This document shows, in pieces, positions 54,557-63,904 of a stretch of DNA of 64,000 nt. The DNA is from Legionella erythra. Lineage in GTDB: Bacteria > Pseudomonadota > Gammaproteobacteria > Legionellales > Legionellaceae. The stretch lies in NCBI RefSeq assembly GCF_001467615.1, contig NZ_LNYA01000023.1:231258-295257 (forward strand), written 5' to 3'. Each line of letters begins with the position of its first letter. The first letter of the stretch is position 1. Position numbers and translations under genes: made by a program. The notes under the pieces were generated by a model that worked only from the letters and a program-made list of their open reading frames with translations, did no database searches and had not been told where the DNA came from.

Positions 54557-55303
54557 ATGCCTCAAGATACGATCACTTTTCAACTGGCAACCCACTTTTT
54601 ACCGAAAATTGCCTTACGCCTTGAATGCCTTTATCAAACCATTGATCAGGCCTGTCAGGAAACTCATCCCGTTATCCATCATTACGCGTTAAAAAACATC
54701 ATTGAAATCATTAAATTGATCGAAAAGCCAGAGCTGAAAAGCCGTTTTCTAAAAGAACTGATGCGAATAGAGCATGCCATTAACAAGTCCAATACAATTG
54801 TAGCGAGTGAGCTCTATGATGATCTTTATACCCAAATCCAATCCTTGACTCATGTTGCCGGCCTGTTTGGTGAAGGTATTCATCAGAATCCTTTTCTGCA
54901 ATCCATTCGTCTGACGCAGCCAGCCCACAGCAACGATTGTGAAATGTACTCGCCTCAATTGCTTCTCTGGCTGGAATTCAATCCCGCCGAGAGACAACGC
55001 GATTTGGCCATCTGGCTAAGCCATCTGCGTGCACTGCATGCCACGGTCAGTATATACCTGCGCCTGCTTCGCGACACCGCCCAATTTGATGAGATTGACC
55101 TGTTCAGCGGGTTTTATCAACGGCCGTTACCCCCAAAAACGTCCTGCCATCTAATTTTGCTGCGCATCGACAAAGCCTTTGGTATCGTACCGCGTATGCA
55201 ATTGGGTCACCATGGTTTAAGTCTCCGCCTCTGTGAAGCTTCCACCATGAGAGAAATTCGCGAGACTCATGCCCGCTTGGACTTAGGCATTTGCCAATTA
55301 TAG
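54557..55303 (+). CDS. zapD: Z-ring stabiliser ZapD
   Basis: Cytoplasmic division protein that bundles FtsZ filaments. The 248-residue protein has the ZapD start FQLATHFLPKIALRLECLYQ and typical internal YSPQLLLWLEFNPAERQRDLA and GFYQRPLPPKTSCHLILLR blocks (quoted in part). 102 bp after coaE with no other visible gene between. Confidence 0.93.
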   Translation: MPQDTITFQLATHFLPKIALRLECLYQTIDQACQETHPVIHHYALKNIIEIIKLIEKPELKSRFLKELMRIEHAINKSNTIVASELYDDLYTQIQSLTHVAGLFGEGIHQNPFLQSIRLTQPAHSNDCEMYSPQLLLWLEFNPAERQRDLAIWLSHLRALHATVSIYLRLLRDTAQFDEIDLFSGFYQRPLPPKTSCHLILLRIDKAFGIVPRMQLGHHGLSLRLCEASTMREIRETHARLDLGICQL

Positions 55304-55369
55304 CTGTTTATTGAGGCGGGTATTTTACTGGCAATCCAAGCCATATTATTATTTGGGCAACAATACGAT

Positions 55370-56251
55370 TTGCCCTGGGGTTTTTATTTGTTTTCACGAT
55401 CAAAAGGCATTCTCTATTGCCTGTTATCAGGATTATTTTTTGGGCTTATTGGTTATTTTGGAATCAATGTGATTCATGATCACATTTCAATTTACACCAT
55501 GCTATTCTGGCGATTCACGGTAGCCTTGATATTTATCGCCTTCATTATGCTTCCTCAATTGAACCGGCTGCAATTTTCGGCCAGGGATTTTATGACTATC
55601 CTTTGCCATGGTATTTTCTTCTATGGCACCTGCTCCATTCTGTACTTTATGGCGGCAAAATACATTGGTTCAGGGCTTGCCATGGTTGTTTTTTTCACCT
55701 ATCCCGCCCTGGTTATGCTTTTGAACAAGCTGGCCTATCAGCTCCCTTTTAGTCTGATTTATTGTGTTTCATTGCTGATTATTTTTGGCGGCATGGTGTT
55801 TTTGGTTCAGGGGGGAGAGTTTCATTTTAATTCACTGGGCCTTCTTTTAAGTGTCTTGTCCGCCCTACTCTATGCTTTTTATATTTTAGCCAGCAAAAAA
55901 AGCCGCGTCTCCCCCCTGCCGTCCACGTTGATTTTATGCCTGGGGTGTATGATTGTTTCGCTGATAACCGCCCTGCTGGATCATTCGTTTACTGTTCCTG
56001 ACACCCTGTCGGTATGGGCCAATATTTTTGGCATTGGGATTTTATGCACGGCCTTGCCTATCCTCCTGTTGCTAAACGGTTTGAAACTGATTAGCTCCAC
56101 CCAGGCCTCTATTTTATCGGTTCTTGAACCGGTGTTTGTGGTGATCTTCGGCATCCTGCTCCTGGGAGAGCAGGTAAGCCTGATACAGATGCTCGGGGTC
56201 ATTATCATTCTTTGTGGTTCTCTTCTTTCCCTGCTTAATGAGCGTCAATAA
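55370..56251 (+). CDS. DMT-superfamily (EamA) transporter
   Basis: About 290 residues with ten membrane helices in two EamA repeats (GILYCLLSGLFFGLIGYFGI near the start; SILSVLEPVFVVIFGILLLG near the end with the LEP motif). No ATG at the start: the frame opens with TTG at 55370, and TTG codons further in are also possible. Substrate unknown. Confidence 0.8.
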   Translation: MPWGFYLFSRSKGILYCLLSGLFFGLIGYFGINVIHDHISIYTMLFWRFTVALIFIAFIMLPQLNRLQFSARDFMTILCHGIFFYGTCSILYFMAAKYIGSGLAMVVFFTYPALVMLLNKLAYQLPFSLIYCVSLLIIFGGMVFLVQGGEFHFNSLGLLLSVLSALLYAFYILASKKSRVSPLPSTLILCLGCMIVSLITALLDHSFTVPDTLSVWANIFGIGILCTALPILLLLNGLKLISSTQASILSVLEPVFVVIFGILLLGEQVSLIQMLGVIIILCGSLLSLLNERQ

Positions 56252-56403
56252 TTTTTCAGCGATAACCCTGTGACGAAAGTCAATTTACTTTAAGCTTTTC
56301 TTTTTAATTCTCTTATTTCTGTTATATTGGCATTTACCATAATAGGTTGTTGTTCTACCCGCTCGTATACCATTAATGTACTATCAAATAAGGACAAATA
56401 GGT

Positions 56404-57249
56404 ATGAAGGATTTAATCCCAATTGACACATTTATCGAAAAACATTTATCACAAGATGATGTGACCATGACTGGGCATATAAACAAAAATGTACTTCTTC
56501 CTGAGATAGCCAGGTATTTTGAAAATGAAGCAACACATCCTCCTCAATCTATTTTGACGCTAAGAGTGAAGTTATTTAATTATTATAGCTGTATGAGAAA
56601 TTTTGATATTTGTGATTTGATTCATGCTGGAATTATGAATCAATTACAGGGTTTTAGCGATAAAAAAACAGCCTTCCAAAATGATAGAATTGCTGCACAG
56701 TACTTTGAAGCGTTAGCTTACCAATATCGAAATTATAAGCCCAGGGAAGATTTTACGTTAAGCGAAGCATGCTTCCTTAACAGTGAAAAAATTACTTTAA
56801 ATTTACTTGATGACAAAACGAATTGGCAAGCCAACATAGACATGCTCTTTGGTTCTATGCTCAGTCGCTTCTGGCTATATGCAAATTATATGAAGAACCA
56901 AGAGAAAGCAAAGCAATTGATGCTTGAAATTGATGAAAAATATGTTACTAAAGTTAGTTTGCCTGCTTATTTAACTGCTTATTATTTTTTTGTAGGTTGT
57001 TATTATCTTAATAATCAGGATTATAAAAGCTCCGTTTCCGCGTTTAAACAAATTAGACAAGAAAGAACGGAAGAAACAAGCTGGTTTTTTGAACGACTTG
57101 AAGGCCCAATAAAAGAAAAACTTGCTGAAGCGGAGAGGCACTTAAACGAACAAAATAATCCTTTCGAATTTTTCCCTAAACAACAGAAAGTTAATGCTTC
57201 AATGTTCGAATCATTTGAGCATAAAAAGAAAAACACTGCTTTAAATTAA
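56404..57249 (+). CDS. Unknown helical protein, AT-rich (281 aa)
   Basis: A 281-residue soluble, probably all-helical protein (TPR-like rhythm in the middle: YLTAYYFFVGCYYLNNQDYK). No signal, no family recognised. The base composition is AT-richer than its neighbours, suggesting acquisition. AAGGA lies upstream of the ATG. No PmrA-type site found. Effector status is only possible. The 189 bp after it hold no visible gene. Confidence 0.6.
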   Translation: MKDLIPIDTFIEKHLSQDDVTMTGHINKNVLLPEIARYFENEATHPPQSILTLRVKLFNYYSCMRNFDICDLIHAGIMNQLQGFSDKKTAFQNDRIAAQYFEALAYQYRNYKPREDFTLSEACFLNSEKITLNLLDDKTNWQANIDMLFGSMLSRFWLYANYMKNQEKAKQLMLEIDEKYVTKVSLPAYLTAYYFFVGCYYLNNQDYKSSVSAFKQIRQERTEETSWFFERLEGPIKEKLAEAERHLNEQNNPFEFFPKQQKVNASMFESFEHKKKNTALN

Positions 57250-57438
57250 ATGAGAAAGTAAAAAGATCCAATAGCATTAGGTCGCAGGTTACAGCCTATT
57301 CCTTGTCTCTGCGCAGGGTACGACAGAATAGCAGCCCTTGCCCTGCTCTCATGGAATTAACAACCTTAATGCGGCTGGATCAATCTACCCTTGATATTAT
57401 TAGAGACAGGGAGGGCGTCAGTATACAAGCTGACCCAA

Positions 57439-57933
57439 CTACCGTGGTAGTCTAATGCTTTGCTCAAGATCAATGATTCGTTCAGAAGAAACACCCGGCG
57501 TCAGACACTCCACTATTCCGCGGGCAAAAGGATAAGCGCAAAACACACCGGTGGCTACTCCAACCAGTGTGGAGACGGGCGTTAAAGCCAGCCACAGCAT
57601 GCGGATATCCGGCTCAACCTCCGCCGCGCCAAGAATATAATACATTGCAACGTGAAGACCCGTGTAGAGCGTCATGTTGGTACAAGCTGACATTTTATGA
57701 AAAAAACGGCTGCTCGCGACCTGGGAAGTTCTGTCTTTAACGATTTGTTTTCTTTCCTGCACTTCACGCTCATAGCGCGATTGTTCTATTCTGACGAGTT
57801 CGTTGATCTTGGGCGTAATGTATTTCTGCTCAACAGCAGGATCAATTTCTTTATCATGCAATAGCAATAATTTTTCAGGGTTGTTTCTTTGAAGTTTTTC
57901 CGCAGCCAGCATTTTTAACGATAAGACGGTCAT
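57439..57933 (-). CDS. Unknown membrane protein with coiled coil (164 aa)
   Basis: An N-terminal charged, coiled half (RYEREVQERKQIVKDR) is followed by two membrane helices (TLYTGLHVAMYYILGAA and LWLALTPVSTLVGVATGVF). No family recognised. 42 bp downstream of the HlyD-like gene on the same strand, so it may be the last gene of the polysaccharide cluster. Confidence 0.6.
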   Translation of the reverse strand: MTVLSLKMLAAEKLQRNNPEKLLLLHDKEIDPAVEQKYITPKINELVRIEQSRYEREVQERKQIVKDRTSQVASSRFFHKMSACTNMTLYTGLHVAMYYILGAAEVEPDIRMLWLALTPVSTLVGVATGVFCAYPFARGIVECLTPGVSSERIIDLEQSIRLPR

Positions 57934-57975
57934 AATCCACCCGAAATTGTTTACAAATTAACAAAGTGGGTTATT

Positions 57976-59007
57976 TTATTCTAATTCGATGGTTACGGGT
58001 ATACCGAAGACTTGATAAATTTGTGGTATCTCCTTGTCCGGGCGAATAATAGCAATCAATTTATTTTCGCGGGTAGCCAAGGGATTAATTTGTGATAAGG
58101 GCACTTTTTCCGCATAGCTCGGTGTATTGATGATGCGTCCCTCTATCTTTTCATTCCCCGGGAAGGTAATCGTCACTTGTTTATTTTGATACACTTCCTC
58201 GGCATATTTCGGATCAATAAATGCAATGATGCGCATGTTTCGCTCAGTGACGATGGTCATTAAATTTTGACCGGCAGACACATACTCATCCTGGTGGGTA
58301 GAAATACTCATGATGGTGCCAGGCTGTGGAGCAACAATAGAAAAATGAGCGATTTTATCTTTCACTTCAGCAATGTTTCTTTCAATTTCTAAAATCTTGC
58401 GCTTGTAATTCACTTCGAGAAGTGTTTTTGATTGCAGTTTGGCTTCCTGAATCTGTTGTTCCAGGGCCGCGTAATTCCTCTGGGCGTTAACCCAGTTTTT
58501 CCTGGCTTCTTCCAATTGCAACTCGGCCATGTCCCCTTTATTTACGTACTTCACAAACCGCTCGTACACGGCCTTGCTGGAATCGATGTCTTTTTTAGCG
58601 ACCTCCAGTAAATTCTCGAGATTTTGCGGCGTTTGATCGCCCAATGAATTCATCAGATCGGTGATGCGTTCCTTTTCTTTCTCGAGATACTTCAATTTGG
58701 TGAGTGTTTCCGGTGAAATGAATTTTAAAATCATCTCGCCTTTTCTAACCTTTTGTCCCGGTTGCACATTCAGGCTTTCAATGTAACCCTCATCCGGTGC
58801 GCGAATGATGATGGTGTCGTAAGCAATTAATCCTGAAAAACGGATAAAGACATATTCATTAATTAATTGATATAACAAAATGACCAGGGGGATGCTTAAA
58901 ATAAGAACCAGAAGAATCCAGCGCATCTTGGGGGGCGTACGGACTCCCTCACCATACTGGATAGGTAATGTGTCTGACGGCGCTTTTTTACGAAAGTGAA
59001 TTCCCAT
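57976..59007 (-). CDS. HlyD-like membrane-fusion protein of polysaccharide cluster
   Basis: A 343-residue protein with one membrane helix (WILLVLILSIPLVILLYQLI, quoted to 20), lipoyl half IIIRAPDEGYIESLNVQPGQ, coiled-coil hairpin (about 115-215), second lipoyl half FSIVAPQPGTIMSISTHQDE and a barrel end. It resembles Alg44-type adaptors without a PilZ domain. It starts 12 bp after the glycan synthase gene, so it probably links synthesis to export of the polymer. Confidence 0.87.
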   Translation of the reverse strand: MGIHFRKKAPSDTLPIQYGEGVRTPPKMRWILLVLILSIPLVILLYQLINEYVFIRFSGLIAYDTIIIRAPDEGYIESLNVQPGQKVRKGEMILKFISPETLTKLKYLEKEKERITDLMNSLGDQTPQNLENLLEVAKKDIDSSKAVYERFVKYVNKGDMAELQLEEARKNWVNAQRNYAALEQQIQEAKLQSKTLLEVNYKRKILEIERNIAEVKDKIAHFSIVAPQPGTIMSISTHQDEYVSAGQNLMTIVTERNMRIIAFIDPKYAEEVYQNKQVTITFPGNEKIEGRIINTPSYAEKVPLSQINPLATRENKLIAIIRPDKEIPQIYQVFGIPVTIELE

Positions 59008-59019
59008 ATCACCTGGCTT

Positions 59020-60348
59020 CTATTTGGTTCTTTTTATGACCCACCAGGGAGCCATTGAAGAATCTTTATGTCCTTTAAAAATAATTTCATTCAAAATAAA
59101 AATGGTTGCCATGTAGCGCATAAACTGCTGATAAATCGGCATTAAAAACACCCAACCAATCATTTTGGCATCTTGCCGCGGCCGTTCAGAGACTAACAGT
59201 AAAAATAACACATACATTATTAATCCAGTTAGCAAATAATAACAATAAACCAGGATGTTAACCGCCACAACCACTGTCAGGCTATATTGCAGAAATAACA
59301 GGATACTGTAAAGCAGTACAATGAAAGGCAGCACCAATTGATAATACAGACCATACCAGCTAAAGAAAAACATTTTTATACGGTTCATGAGCGCAGGACT
59401 GAATTTACGCCAATGCCGTCTCACATAAATGTAATACAAATCCCCATCCCAGCGCAGACGTTGTTTAAGCAGGGCTTTCAATTTAACAGGTGCTGCCGTC
59501 CAGGCAATGGCAAAGGGTTCATGAACTATTTTTAGATGAGGGTAGCGGCTGGCGTAGACATGCAGGCGCAGGGTTAAATCCAAATCTTCAGCCGTTCCAT
59601 TCAACCATCCGCCAATCTGCTTTAAAAAACCAGTACGGAAAACACCAAAAGCGCCGGAAATATTGTTTGTGACATTTAATTCGGTTAAACCGAAGCGACC
59701 CAATTGAATACCAATCATGTATTCAATGGCTTGAAGCCGGGTCAGTATCGAGTCTTTGTAATTCCTTACCCGAACAGCCCCCGAAACGGCAATGACATTG
59801 GGGTTGATAAAGTGCGCGGCGGCTTTAGCAACGGTTTGATTGTCAATCGAGGTATCCGCATCGAGCATAATCAGTACTTCGCCCTTGGCTAGTTTAAGGC
59901 CTAAATTCATAGAGCTGGCATGGCCGCCGCGTGTCTGCCGTTCAATGACGGTAAAAAAACGGTTAGGCAGTTTTCCATATTGCAGAGCCAATTGCTTGGC
60001 ATATTGTGCTGTTTTAATGTTTTTTACCGCATTATCGACAATGATCATCGTTTCGATTTTACCCGGATAGATTTGCTCACCGACCGCCTGCATGGTAGTT
60101 AAAATTTCTTCATACGTTTCGTTGTATGCGGTAATGACAATGGTCACAATCGGATAATAGCCTCGGGCAAATTCCCCTTTAAAATGCAGGTTAATCCAGC
60201 CGCGAATGCTGTAGAGGATGGTCAAAACATAAAAGGGCAATTCGAGCAAAAAGACAAACGGAAAAAAAATAAACAGGAAACTTTTGATATTCCCTATAGA
60301 AAACAGACTCGTAAAGTAGTATGCGAGTCCATAAAAAAAATCAGTCAT
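59020..60348 (-). CDS. Membrane family 2 glycan synthase (BcsA/Alg8-like)
   Basis: A 442-residue processive-type glycosyltransferase. Two N-terminal helices, then the GT-A core with VTIVITAYNET, the DXD site in LIMLDADTSID, the TAEDLDLTLRL (third Asp) and the QRLRW motif (Q-x-x-R-W) typical of processive synthases, then four to five C-terminal helices. The ATG at 60348 overlaps the TackOD1 gene stop by 8 bp; the frame to 60402 is an extension. Makes an unidentified exopolysaccharide. Confidence 0.88.
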   Translation of the reverse strand: MTDFFYGLAYYFTSLFSIGNIKSFLFIFFPFVFLLELPFYVLTILYSIRGWINLHFKGEFARGYYPIVTIVITAYNETYEEILTTMQAVGEQIYPGKIETMIIVDNAVKNIKTAQYAKQLALQYGKLPNRFFTVIERQTRGGHASSMNLGLKLAKGEVLIMLDADTSIDNQTVAKAAAHFINPNVIAVSGAVRVRNYKDSILTRLQAIEYMIGIQLGRFGLTELNVTNNISGAFGVFRTGFLKQIGGWLNGTAEDLDLTLRLHVYASRYPHLKIVHEPFAIAWTAAPVKLKALLKQRLRWDGDLYYIYVRRHWRKFSPALMNRIKMFFFSWYGLYYQLVLPFIVLLYSILLFLQYSLTVVVAVNILVYCYYLLTGLIMYVLFLLLVSERPRQDAKMIGWVFLMPIYQQFMRYMATIFILNEIIFKGHKDSSMAPWWVIKRTK

Positions 60349-61723
60349 TATTGCTAATCCGGTTATATAATTCCGCCAGCAACAAATCCGACCCGATGTC
60401 ATTTTTTATCACATCCCAGGATGACATGATGCCCACATTGATGTGAATTTTATTTTCTGACTGGATCTCGGCAAATGCTTTAATACGCTCGTAAATAATA
60501 TCGCAACCCTGCTGCGGGGTCATGGGTAAAAAGAAAATGATGGTTTTATTGTCGCGTGTCACCAAATCACTGTCTCTTAATAACGTTCTTACCCGCTCAA
60601 AAAATTCCATCAGCAATTTTTCTGTTTTGAACATCCCAAGCTTGTTAACCAACTCCTCCTCATTGGTTACCTTAAGGGCAAACAGACTATAAATTAATTG
60701 ATCATAACGTCTGGCAAGTATGGTCTGCCATTTGACAACCATCATAAAAATACTCAAATCGATGAGTTTCAAAAACTGGCCCAATTCAACAATCAAATGC
60801 TGATCTATCCCTTTGGCGAGGGACTCGCCGCGCCGGGCAAGCCGGTATTCATACAGACGCTTCGCCTGCAAATCGCCGGGATCAGAAAGTTTTTCACACA
60901 CCATGCAAACGGCATTGACGGCGGCTTCAAAGAAGGCATGCTGGCAGTCCTGGCAAATTTTGTCTTCCATGGGTTTGTCGTAATCAATACCGATATGCCT
61001 GAGTTTTACATGGCAGCGGCTGCAGACTAATTCTTCATGATGCAAAAACTCGGATAAAGGCCCGACATTCCCGCAGGAAAAACAATGAATAAATGACTGC
61101 ACGGCAATATGGACGGACTGGCAATTGGGGCAACAATTTTTAAAATTCAGCAAGCCGGATCGACAGTGCGGACAGGTTTGAATTTCATCAATCAAGGTTT
61201 CATGCTTTAAAAGCTTCCTTGATTCCATGCCTTGCAGCATATACCAATAGTGCTGTGCGTCTTCATGAAACCCCAGGATATCCAGTAAAGGGTATTGAAA
61301 CCCGGACGGGGAGCGATAATCAAGAAATCCTCTCAGAATATAGTCTTCCCTAACGAACAGGTAACTGGTTATTAATAACTCGAAATCGGTAATTTTTTCC
61401 TTGTGAACAGCTTTCACGAGCTCAATTTTATCCTGAATGGCTTTTGCCCGCGAAAACAGGGCATCAGTGAAAGCCCCATCCAGGAGTTGATCAGCATGTT
61501 CAGGCGGCGTGCCTGTATAGAAAATGGGCGAAAGCTGGTAATTTCCCTTTTGTCTGATCTCATGAATCAAATTGAGTGTATACCCCTCATTAAAATCAAT
61601 CAGGACAAACAAACACCCTTCAGAGGGGAGTTGATTGCTGCTTTCAATGGCAATAATACCGTCAGGCAATGATTTAGAGCTTAATTGCCGGGTAATGAGA
61701 TAGCCTTTATTATCCTGCGCCAT
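60341..61723 (-). CDS. TackOD1 zinc-ribbon regulator with degenerate GGDEF-like end
   Basis: A 460-residue soluble protein. N-terminal 100 residues look like a degenerate receiver. The middle (about 110-290) is TackOD1: six Cys pairs (CPHC 184, CPNC 198, CFSC 214, CSRC 234, CQDC 257, CMVC 273) and the LRHIGIDYDKP motif. The C-terminal 150 residues resemble a GGDEF fold (LLRDSDLVTRD then IIFFLPM) but lack the GGDEF signature. It lies between the epimerase and the synthase in one operon, so it likely controls polymer synthesis, perhaps through c-di-GMP. Function inferred. Confidence 0.8.
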   Translation of the reverse strand: MAQDNKGYLITRQLSSKSLPDGIIAIESSNQLPSEGCLFVLIDFNEGYTLNLIHEIRQKGNYQLSPIFYTGTPPEHADQLLDGAFTDALFSRAKAIQDKIELVKAVHKEKITDFELLITSYLFVREDYILRGFLDYRSPSGFQYPLLDILGFHEDAQHYWYMLQGMESRKLLKHETLIDEIQTCPHCRSGLLNFKNCCPNCQSVHIAVQSFIHCFSCGNVGPLSEFLHHEELVCSRCHVKLRHIGIDYDKPMEDKICQDCQHAFFEAAVNAVCMVCEKLSDPGDLQAKRLYEYRLARRGESLAKGIDQHLIVELGQFLKLIDLSIFMMVVKWQTILARRYDQLIYSLFALKVTNEEELVNKLGMFKTEKLLMEFFERVRTLLRDSDLVTRDNKTIIFFLPMTPQQGCDIIYERIKAFAEIQSENKIHINVGIMSSWDVIKNDIGSDLLLAELYNRISNND

Positions 61724-61736
61724 GTTCTTATCCTTT

Positions 61737-62663
61737 TTAGCAGGAATCGTTTAAAAATTTTTTTAAACCATCCTCAATGTTCGTTTTCGCTTTAAACCCC
61801 AGTCGCTTTTGTGCCAGCTCCGTTTTACCGAGGGAGTGCAGCAGATCGCTGGCTCGAGCAGGCAGGTATTCAACTTCACCATCATAATGGGTTAATTTAA
61901 GCATTAGCCTGGCTAGGGATTCAATAGTCACGGCCTCGCCGCTACAGATATTAAACACCGTCGACTCTGGAAAATCGATATCAGCAGCCAGAATCAACGC
62001 GTCGACCACATCATCCACATAAATAAAATCACGGGTTTGCAACCCATCGCCATAAATCATCAGGTTTTGTTGCGTCAAAATCGCCTGTTTGAACTGGCTC
62101 ATGACGCCGCTGTAAGGATTGGATGGCTGTTGCCCCGGGCCGTAAACATTAAAAAAGCGCAAACCAGTGGCATGAATGCCCGCCATTTGCGACATCATGC
62201 CGGCGTAGAGTTCGTTACACAATTTGTCACAGCCGTAATTGGAGACTGGATGGACTGAGACCTTTTCATCCAGAGGAAGTGTCTGGCAATCGCCATAGAC
62301 CGCAGCCGACGAAGCATACACAAGCTTGGTCTCTTTGCCGAGGACCCGGATTTCATCCAGCAGGAAATTAAACGCCAGGGCATTGTTGGCATGGCTGTAA
62401 AGCCAATCCCGTTCGCACAAGGCAATCGAGGCTAAAGCCGCCAGATGAAAGCAGGTATCGACTTCTTTAAGAAGATCATGCAATAAGGCTTTTGATAAGA
62501 CATCGCCTTCGATAATCTTAGCCTTTTGCACGTCATAATACCGAGGTTTATCTATGTTTTTATCCAGAATGATGACTTCAACCCCGGTTTTAAGCAGGCG
62601 GTGGACTAAGTGATTACCGATAAAGCCCATGCCTCCTGTCACAAGCACTTTTTTCATGATCAT
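61737..62663 (-). CDS. NAD-dependent sugar epimerase (GalE/WbpP-like)
   Basis: A 308-residue extended SDR. NAD-binding TGGMGFIGNHLVHRLL, ASSAAVYGD (catalytic Ser), YGCDKLCNELYA (Tyr and Lys), RFFNVYGPGQQ, and IYVDDVVDALILA. Epimerises a UDP-sugar, probably to feed the adjacent synthase. The ATG at 62663 has GGGGGA upstream; 62657 is an alternative. First gene of the cluster, 13 bp before the TackOD1 gene. Confidence 0.9.
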   Translation of the reverse strand: MIMKKVLVTGGMGFIGNHLVHRLLKTGVEVIILDKNIDKPRYYDVQKAKIIEGDVLSKALLHDLLKEVDTCFHLAALASIALCERDWLYSHANNALAFNFLLDEIRVLGKETKLVYASSAAVYGDCQTLPLDEKVSVHPVSNYGCDKLCNELYAGMMSQMAGIHATGLRFFNVYGPGQQPSNPYSGVMSQFKQAILTQQNLMIYGDGLQTRDFIYVDDVVDALILAADIDFPESTVFNICSGEAVTIESLARLMLKLTHYDGEVEYLPARASDLLHSLGKTELAQKRLGFKAKTNIEDGLKKFLNDSC

Positions 62664-62742
62664 GCGATCCCCCACGCCCGTTTTGGGCTGTCAGATTGTC
62701 AAGGAATGCATTAATCAGGCCAAATTAATTGATAATTGATAT

Positions 62743-62771
62743 GGCGCCACCAAATGGCTCTTGGTAGCGCC
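62743..62771 (-). terminator. Hairpin downstream of the HAD-like gene
   Basis: GGCGCCACCAA and TTGGTAGCGCC, 11 bp with one mismatch and a 7-nt loop, 20 bp beyond the stop of the leftward gene. No T-tail. Confidence 0.5.
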
Positions 62772-62791
62772 GAAGAAATTCAAGTGATTAA

Positions 62792-63844
62792 TTACTGAAT
62801 GATAGCCAGCTTTTCTTTAGAGAATCGGTCACAATATCCTTTAATGAAATCCAATTGATCACCAATGCGGTCTTTTAATCGGCCTTGTTCTAATGCCTTA
62901 AGCTCATTTTCATTCAGGCAATATTGGGGATCATCATATCCCTGTAAGATTTTTATAGCTTTTTTAGCCGCGCTTAATTTAGTCGTTGCGCAACGGAAGT
63001 CAAAAGCAAAGAATCGAGCCGCACGGCTATTGTATTCGCCATATTGTGACGTACGGCGCTCTCCTTCCCGAAGCACCACATAGTCACATAATTTCGATAA
63101 AGGCATTTCTTGCAGTTGGCTTTGCATTTCATGGCTGATTTTGGTTTGGTTAGGGTGATTTGCCTGCCATTTATCGATAGGGCAAATGTAAGACTCTCTA
63201 ACGAGCAAACATTGGGGTGCTCTGGGCTTTTCAGCCGTCGCTTTAGCAACTTCCAGGAGATTGTCCACGCTGTCGTCAAAATAAGTGATTGCTACGTCAT
63301 CCGTATCCAGCATGGCCGGAAGTGCTTCGCGCAGGTGTGCAAATTGTTCCACTTTGCCCTGTGGGTAAAATGAGGATGGATCATGCTCTTTCATGGAGGC
63401 ACTCTTTTCAACCTTCTTCCAAACCAATGCGATTTCATCATCGTATTGCTTCACCAAGGAAGTCGGCACCATATAGGGGTCTCCTTGCTTCACTTGGCTT
63501 ACGCCCGATTTTAACTGTTCTTCAAACCCACTCAGTACATCTTCGTAGTATCGGGTCGGCTCACCAGCCTCATAATAGGGGTCAATGGAGGTGGAGACTC
63601 TGATTGGTTTACCCAGTGCAGCACCTAGTGCCTTCACCACATCCGGTGTATTGACGAGTTCATCCTTATTAACCCCGGACATCTGGTATTTCCGCGTAAT
63701 CTGTCCGCGTTGCAGGAAAATACTGCGTTGAGTGAAGAGAATGATTTCATCATACTCACGCAGTTGTTCAACAAGGGCCTGATTTAATTGATTCTCATGA
63801 ACAATACAACCATCAATATCAACCAATGCTACTCTTTTAGTCAT
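62792..63844 (-). CDS. HAD-like probable Dot/Icm effector (350 aa)
   Basis: N-terminal ALVDIDGCIVHE is a good HAD motif I (DxD), a Thr follows in IILFTQR (motif II), and ITYFDDSVDNL fits motif IV, so a phosphatase-type HAD fold is likely with a large insertion (about 90-190). The C-terminus is helical and charged. Single gene between a PmrA-type promoter (63872-63904) and a hairpin. No signal peptide. Effector status is inferred from promoter and context. Confidence 0.7.
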   Translation of the reverse strand: MTKRVALVDIDGCIVHENQLNQALVEQLREYDEIILFTQRSIFLQRGQITRKYQMSGVNKDELVNTPDVVKALGAALGKPIRVSTSIDPYYEAGEPTRYYEDVLSGFEEQLKSGVSQVKQGDPYMVPTSLVKQYDDEIALVWKKVEKSASMKEHDPSSFYPQGKVEQFAHLREALPAMLDTDDVAITYFDDSVDNLLEVAKATAEKPRAPQCLLVRESYICPIDKWQANHPNQTKISHEMQSQLQEMPLSKLCDYVVLREGERRTSQYGEYNSRAARFFAFDFRCATTKLSAAKKAIKILQGYDDPQYCLNENELKALEQGRLKDRIGDQLDFIKGYCDRFSKEKLAIIQ

Positions 63845-63871
63845 AATTCACTCTGTCGTTAATTTGTCCAC

Positions 63872-63904
63872 AGTATAATGATTTTCGATTAAGGGATTAT
63901 TAAC
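63872..63904 (-). promoter_or_regulatory. PmrA-type promoter for the HAD-like gene
   Basis: Read leftward: GTTAAT, 5 nt, CTTAAT, 10 nt, TATACT. One mismatch in the first half-site. The predicted start of transcription is about 20 nt before the ATG. The last 100 bp of the window beyond it show nothing else. Confidence 0.7.
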
